From: Rubrivivax sp.
GTDB lineage: Bacteria; Pseudomonadota; Gammaproteobacteria; Burkholderiales; Burkholderiaceae_C
DNA length: 64,000 nt
Direction of reading: 5' to 3'
Assembly (NCBI GenBank): GCA_016707445.1
Contig: JADJHR010000008.1
Coordinates: 62,001-126,000 of the forward strand
Below the pieces are notes generated by a model, which was not told the DNA's origin, searched no databases, and saw only the letters and a list, made by a program, of their open reading frames with translations. Every line of letters starts with the position of its first letter. Position 1 is the first letter of the stretch. Shown here piece by piece: positions 60,001 through 64,000 of the stretch. The position numbers and the translations under genes were made by a program.

Positions 60001-61122
60001 TCAGAAGCTGTGGCTCAGGCCGAGTTGCCAGCTGCGCGCGTCGAACTCGGCCAGGCCCGGGCTGCCGTTGCCGCCGAGGCGCCAGGACGCACGCTGCGCA
60101 TAACGCTCGAACTTGATGTCAACCACCCAGTCGGGGCCGAACTGGCGGGACAGCTTGAGGCCCAGCGTGCGGGCGCCGAACGCCGACAGCCGCTGGTCCA
60201 GCGTCGAATATACGGCACCTGGTGGCGGCTGCGGCACGAAGGGGCCGGCGTCGGGGTCGGCATCGACATAAAAGCGTGCCGCGCTTTGGGTGTACAGGCG
60301 CAGCGACGGCGTGACCGTGAAACCTGCCGGCAGGGCCTGCACGAAGTCCAGCCCCAGCGTGTGCGCGCTCAGCCCCCAGCTGTCGTGCCAGGCCCGGTAC
60401 TGCCAGCGCAGGGTCGCGCCGATGGGCTCGAGGTGATGATTCCAGCGCAGCAGCAGTCGAGTCGCGTCGCGCGTTCGTGGCCGCTGGTCCAGCGCCTTGT
60501 ACGGGTCCGACAGGTAGCCCTGTTGCTGCGCATGGCCGAGCGTGATCTGCGCAACATCGTGCCGGCCCAGCACCTGCGTCACGCCGATCACCAGATCGCG
60601 CAGCTGCTTGCGCTCACCCCGCACGATGCGATTGACGGGGTCGATGTGGTCGCGGTTGAACGCCAGGCCGGCGTTCCAGGTGGTGTTGCGGTCATCGCTG
60701 GCCGTGCTGCCCTGCAACGTCAGGCCACGCGAGATGTAGTCGGACTCTTTGGAATAGGCCGCACCCAGCGTCAGCGTGCTGTCGTCGAAGTAGTGCGTGA
60801 CGGCAAGGTCACCGGCGTTGCGCTCGTCGCTGAAGCGGCCCAGCGCCGAGCTGTGATAGGCGGGCGAGGCACCCGAGATGGCGTCCGAGATCACGCTGGC
60901 GCCGACAGCCCAGCGCCCGGCCACCGGCAGCGTGAGCTGCAGCGACGGCGCCCGCACGCGCACGCGGTCGCTGCCGGGCTGGCTGTCCAGATAGTCCAGG
61001 ACCTTCAGGCTCAGCGTCGCACGCTCGGGCGGGCTTTCGGCGTACACAGGGGCTGCCAGCGGCAAGGCCAGCGCTGCGGCCAGCAGGCGGCCTGGCGTCC
61101 AGGGCCCCTCAGTTGCAGCCAC
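60001..61122 (-). CDS. DUF3570 outer-membrane barrel-like protein
   Basis: A protein of 373 residues with a signal peptide (GRLLAAALALPLAAPVYA) and a beta-rich body that ends in aromatic Phe (WQLGLSHSF), as outer-membrane barrels do. DUF3570 segments include VLDYLDSQPGSDRVRVRAPS, ASVISDAISGASPAYHSS and VTHYFDDSTLTLGAAYSKE. GTG 61122 is preferred because it starts the signal peptide and overlaps the DUF4266 stop by 14 bases; ATG 61173 would add an odd Pro/Ala segment. The family travels with DUF4266, ApbE and TlpA genes; its role is not established as far as I know. Confidence 0.82.
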   Translation of the reverse strand: MAATEGPWTPGRLLAAALALPLAAPVYAESPPERATLSLKVLDYLDSQPGSDRVRVRAPSLQLTLPVAGRWAVGASVISDAISGASPAYHSSALGRFSDERNAGDLAVTHYFDDSTLTLGAAYSKESDYISRGLTLQGSTASDDRNTTWNAGLAFNRDHIDPVNRIVRGERKQLRDLVIGVTQVLGRHDVAQITLGHAQQQGYLSDPYKALDQRPRTRDATRLLLRWNHHLEPIGATLRWQYRAWHDSWGLSAHTLGLDFVQALPAGFTVTPSLRLYTQSAARFYVDADPDAGPFVPQPPPGAVYSTLDQRLSAFGARTLGLKLSRQFGPDWVVDIKFERYAQRASWRLGGNGSPGLAEFDARSWQLGLSHSF

Positions 61123-61360
61123 AACCGCTGGCGCCAGCGGCAGCGCCGCCGCTGGCTGCCTCCTTGCTGGCATAGATGTGTTCGGAAAAGGCGGATTCCA
61201 GCCGATCGGGCTCGAACCCCATCTCGGGCCGGGCCAGCGCGCCCTTCTCCCAGGGCTGCACCTTGACACCGACGGCACAGCCGCCGAGCCACAAAGCCAG
61301 CAGCACGACCCCAAGGCGCAGCTGGATCCGACTGCCAGTTTTGCGTCGACCGCCGGTCAT
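61109..61360 (-). CDS. DUF4266 lipoprotein ending in CGCN
   Basis: An 83-residue lipoprotein: basic start, hydrophobic LRLGVVLLALWLGGC with lipidated Cys28, then VKVQPWEKGALARPEMGFEP, HIYASKEAASGG and a Gly/Ala-rich end GASGCGCN with Cys80 and Cys82. The HxYxSKEAASGG and terminal CGCN are hallmarks of DUF4266. The Cys pair at the very end could bind metal, be a thioredoxin target or be modified. It overlaps the protease stop by ATGA and the DUF3570 start, so all three are translated together. Confidence 0.88.
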   Translation of the reverse strand: MTGGRRKTGSRIQLRLGVVLLALWLGGCAVGVKVQPWEKGALARPEMGFEPDRLESAFSEHIYASKEAASGGAAAGASGCGCN

Positions 61361-64000
61361 GGCGGCGGCAGCATGTAGTCCAGGCCGCTGCTTGCCAGTC
61401 CGACCAGTTCGGCACTGCCGACGTTGAGTACGTACTGCGCCGCGACCAGACCCAGCGCGGGCTTGTCCAGCAGGCCCTGATCCAGGACACCGGCGAACTC
61501 GGCCAGCGACGCGGTGTCGATCTCGGCCCCGAACACGTTGCGGTACACCGACTGCACGAACTCGCGGTGGCTCGCATACGCCAGCGGCGTGGCCGAGATG
61601 GCCAACGCCACCAGGTCGGCGTAAGAGCTGCCAGCGTCCATGGCACGCAGGCCGTAACCGGCGACCAGCGGCAGCTTCAGCGCCGCCGGGCCCAGCAGGG
61701 CGCGCACCACCTGCGCCACCGTGCCGGCATGTCCGTCCAGGTCGAAGGCGATGCCGATGTCGGTGAACTGAAGGCGCTCTACCGCCACCAGCATGTCGCT
61801 GCCCTCGCTGCCCCGGTTGTCGAGCACGCTTCGGTGCGTGGCTTCCAGCCGCAAGCTGTAGTTGGCGCGTTTGCCGGCATAGACCGCGGTATCGATGCCG
61901 GAACCGCCGTCGATCAGGTCGTTGCCGCCACCGCCGGTGATGCGGTCATTGCCCTCGCGCCCGGAGTAACCGTCGCCGCCGTCGGCGCCCGCCAGCGTGT
62001 CGGCGCCCGCCGTGCCTTCGACCAGCCGGAACATCGGCATCAGGTTGACCGTGACGGTGTAGCTGGCGGCACCGCCCATGCCGTCGCTGACGGTGTAGCT
62101 GAAGCTATCGCTGCCGAGCTGCAGCGCACGCGACTGAAACACGAAATCACCGTTGGCGAAAACCGCCGCCGACCCGGCGCGCGCGTCGGCAGCCAGGCTG
62201 TAGCTCAGCGCATCGCCGTCGGCGTCGCGGGCCGCGGGCAGGTGGCCCTGCATCAACGCGCCACCGGCGGCGATGTAGCTGGCATCGCGGCCCACCGGCG
62301 ATGCGTCGTTGACGGGCAGCACGTTCACGTGCGCCAGGTAACGGTTGCTGCCGCCGGCGCCGACGATCTCGTAGGCCACGGCGTCACTGCCCCAGAAGTC
62401 GCGTGCCGGCGTGTAGTGCCACTGGCCGTCGCCGTCGATGCTGGCCCTGCCATGTTGGCCCTGGGCCAGCAGCCGGTAGCTGACCGCGCTGCGGTCCAGG
62501 TCACTGGGGTCGGGCAGGCGCGCCGCCAAGCTGCTGTCCTCGTCGACGCTGAAGCTGCCGTCCGCGCCCAGCACCTGCGGCTGCAGTTGCACCTGCTGGT
62601 CGGCAAACTCCAGCCTTTCGATGTCGACCAGCGTGTCGAAGCCCGAGCTGCCATCACGCGCCTTGACGAAGACCTTGCCAAAGCCGGTGCTCAGCTCGTA
62701 GTCGCTGCGCAGGCCGGCAAAGATCGCGGTGTCGACGCCGGCACTGCCTTCGATCCAGTCGTTGCCCAGGCCACCGGTCAGCCGGTTGTCCAGGGTGTTG
62801 CCGATCAGCAGGTCGTCGAAGGCCGAGCCGACAGCGTTTTCGATCCAGGTGTCGGGCAGCAGGCCGAGGTTGTCGACGCCGTTGAAACCAGCCGCCGTGA
62901 CGCCCACGCTGGACAGGCTGCCCGGCACCAGGCTCAAGCGCGTGCCGCTGCTCAGGCCCGACGCGTCCAGCGTGTCGACGCCCCCAGTGTCGGCAATCGT
63001 GGTCTGGCTGGTCGATTCACGCTCGCCCAGGCGGTACAAGTCGTTGCCCGGGTGCGACGCGCGTGCCCCGTACAACTGCTGCAGCGCCAGCACGTCGAGC
63101 AGGCCCCAGTCGCTGCGAAACAGACCGTCGGCCGACGGCGACTGCGACATCACGGTCAAGGCCGTGCGGTCGTCCTGCTCGCGCAGCTGAACGGCCCAGG
63201 CATCACCGCGATCGACGTTGCGCGGATGGCGCAGACCCAGCGCATGGCCGATCTCGTGCAGCAAGGCGGCATGGCCCTCGCTGCCAGGCGCCAGGTCGAG
63301 CATCGAATCCCGGTCCATCCAGACATCGCCGGCCTGATCGCCGGCACCGGCCTGGTTGGGCAACCAGCTCTGCCCCTTGGTGGTGCTTTGCTGGCTGATG
63401 CCGAAGCGCAGCTGGCCCGCCGCGCTGCCCGCTTCGCTGACCTCGGTGAAGCTCAGCTGTGTCAATGCTGCGGTCTGCGACAGCAACTCACGCACCAGCT
63501 GCTGCTCAGCCGGCGTAAAGGGCCGAAAGCCGGCCGCGCCAACGCCGCTGGCCGGCGCCTGCTGCACAAAGCTGTAGCTCAGGGCGACGGCGCTGCCCGG
63601 CGCAGCAACCGTGTTCCAGCGCAGGCCAGCACCTGCGGCCACGGCCTGCTCGGCCATGTCCTGCGGACGGATGAAATCGGCCACGTTGTAGCGCCTGTAG
63701 GGCAGCGTGTTGTCGAGCGACACCGCGACTTCAAGGTACTCGACCTGCGAGATTTCGATGCGAAAGCCCTGCCCCACGCGTGGCGTGATGACGGCGCTGC
63801 TGCCGTCAACCGAAACCTGGATCGACAGATCCTCTAGGAACGGTTGGCGCCATGGCTGACCTGGCTCCGGCTCGAACCAGCTGTTGATCGAGACGCCGTC
63901 GAAACCACCACCGCCGATGAAGGTGTCGGTGCCGCCGTTGGGCCAGTAGTAGTTGTCTTCCGCGTTGCCCAGCACCCAGGCATTCTTGGCGCCGCTGCCG
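61357..64000 (-). CDS. Large RTX metalloprotease with cadherin-like and DUF4214 modules (5' end outside window)
   Basis: At least 881 residues; the frame is open to the window edge, and GTG 63975 is only an internal option. Order: an RTX-like start (GGTDTFIGGGGFDG), a zinc protease domain with HEIGHALGLRHP and Met-turn LTVMSQ, RTX repeats (GGLGNDWIEGSAGVDTAIFAG), two cadherin- or VCBS-like domains (SVDEDSSLAARLPD to VTVNLMP), RTX repeats (GREGNDRITGGGGNDLIDGG) and a DUF4214-like end (FDLDGHAGTVAQVVRALLG). It resembles the protease at 7925 in order but not in detail. It heads the visible part of the DUF4266-apbE operon. Confidence 0.87.
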   Translation of the reverse strand, partial: GSGAKNAWVLGNAEDNYYWPNGGTDTFIGGGGFDGVSINSWFEPEPGQPWRQPFLEDLSIQVSVDGSSAVITPRVGQGFRIEISQVEYLEVAVSLDNTLPYRRYNVADFIRPQDMAEQAVAAGAGLRWNTVAAPGSAVALSYSFVQQAPASGVGAAGFRPFTPAEQQLVRELLSQTAALTQLSFTEVSEAGSAAGQLRFGISQQSTTKGQSWLPNQAGAGDQAGDVWMDRDSMLDLAPGSEGHAALLHEIGHALGLRHPRNVDRGDAWAVQLREQDDRTALTVMSQSPSADGLFRSDWGLLDVLALQQLYGARASHPGNDLYRLGERESTSQTTIADTGGVDTLDASGLSSGTRLSLVPGSLSSVGVTAAGFNGVDNLGLLPDTWIENAVGSAFDDLLIGNTLDNRLTGGLGNDWIEGSAGVDTAIFAGLRSDYELSTGFGKVFVKARDGSSGFDTLVDIERLEFADQQVQLQPQVLGADGSFSVDEDSSLAARLPDPSDLDRSAVSYRLLAQGQHGRASIDGDGQWHYTPARDFWGSDAVAYEIVGAGGSNRYLAHVNVLPVNDASPVGRDASYIAAGGALMQGHLPAARDADGDALSYSLAADARAGSAAVFANGDFVFQSRALQLGSDSFSYTVSDGMGGAASYTVTVNLMPMFRLVEGTAGADTLAGADGGDGYSGREGNDRITGGGGNDLIDGGSGIDTAVYAGKRANYSLRLEATHRSVLDNRGSEGSDMLVAVERLQFTDIGIAFDLDGHAGTVAQVVRALLGPAALKLPLVAGYGLRAMDAGSSYADLVALAISATPLAYASHREFVQSVYRNVFGAEIDTASLAEFAGVLDQGLLDKPALGLVAAQYVLNVGSAELVGLASSGLDYMLPPP

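Overview
The window is GC-rich, densely coded DNA with almost every base in a gene. Gene content points to a betaproteobacterium of the order Burkholderiales, probably the Rubrivivax/Leptothrix/Ideonella group: a trpE-trpG-trpD order, apaG next to mltA, a PhaM-type polyhydroxybutyrate granule protein, DUF3567 and DUF3108 proteins, a fused indolepyruvate ferredoxin oxidoreductase and TRAP transport genes. I saw no rRNA, tRNA, CRISPR array, insertion sequence or prophage. No stretch longer than about 300 bases lacks a gene; the longest is 2133-2421, between divergent genes.

Layout. 1-7709: tryptophan synthesis (trpE, trpG and the first codons of trpD, minus strand), a chalcone-isomerase-like exported protein, phosphoglycolate phosphatase, a glutathione transferase, an NAD salvage pair (pncB plus a nicotinamidase-like hydrolase) and a saccharopine-dehydrogenase-like enzyme. 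7925-10711: a large serralysin-like RTX metalloprotease. 10719-11944: rpe, apaG and a 39-residue membrane protein. 11943-32858: a long set of cell-wall recycling genes: mltA, a serine hydrolase, murQ, ampG, nagX, a DigH-like glycan hydrolase, a BadF-type amino-sugar kinase, amiD, a LysR regulator, a VanX/DdpX dipeptidase, a PBP4-type D-Ala carboxypeptidase, a TonB-dependent receptor, two LD-carboxypeptidases and an M14 peptidase or deacylase. A DUF4143 ATPase and a GGDEF protein are embedded in it. Two promoters in this locus share a 69-base element (49 identical positions, no gaps).

32917-46607: a degenerate GGDEF protein, an Lrp-type regulator divergent from a frameshifted indolepyruvate oxidoreductase gene, a glutathione transferase, DUF3567, a TonB-shaped DUF3108 protein, a fumarylacetoacetase-family enzyme, phaM, a FIST sensor protein, a Nudix protein, and a cytochrome b561 followed by three overlapping yceI paralogues. 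46803-51600: a TRAP transporter (dctP, dctQ, dctM), an amidase and a small membrane protein. 51642-56206: a cysteine-free Rrf2 regulator, an NhaR-type LysR regulator, a LytS/LytTR two-component pair and a small conserved protein.

56210-64000 (minus strand) is a tight operon that starts beyond the right edge: RTX metalloprotease, DUF4266 lipoprotein ending in CGCN, DUF3570 outer-membrane barrel, ApbE flavin transferase, RTX/DUF4214 protein, TlpA thioredoxin, YhhN membrane protein and a J-domain/zinc-ribbon/PilZ-like protein. This operon and the cell-wall locus with its shared promoter element are the two most promising systems here.

Two genes, trpG and the indolepyruvate oxidoreductase gene, carry single-base shifts that look like one extra base each time. 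This may be sequencing error rather than decay.
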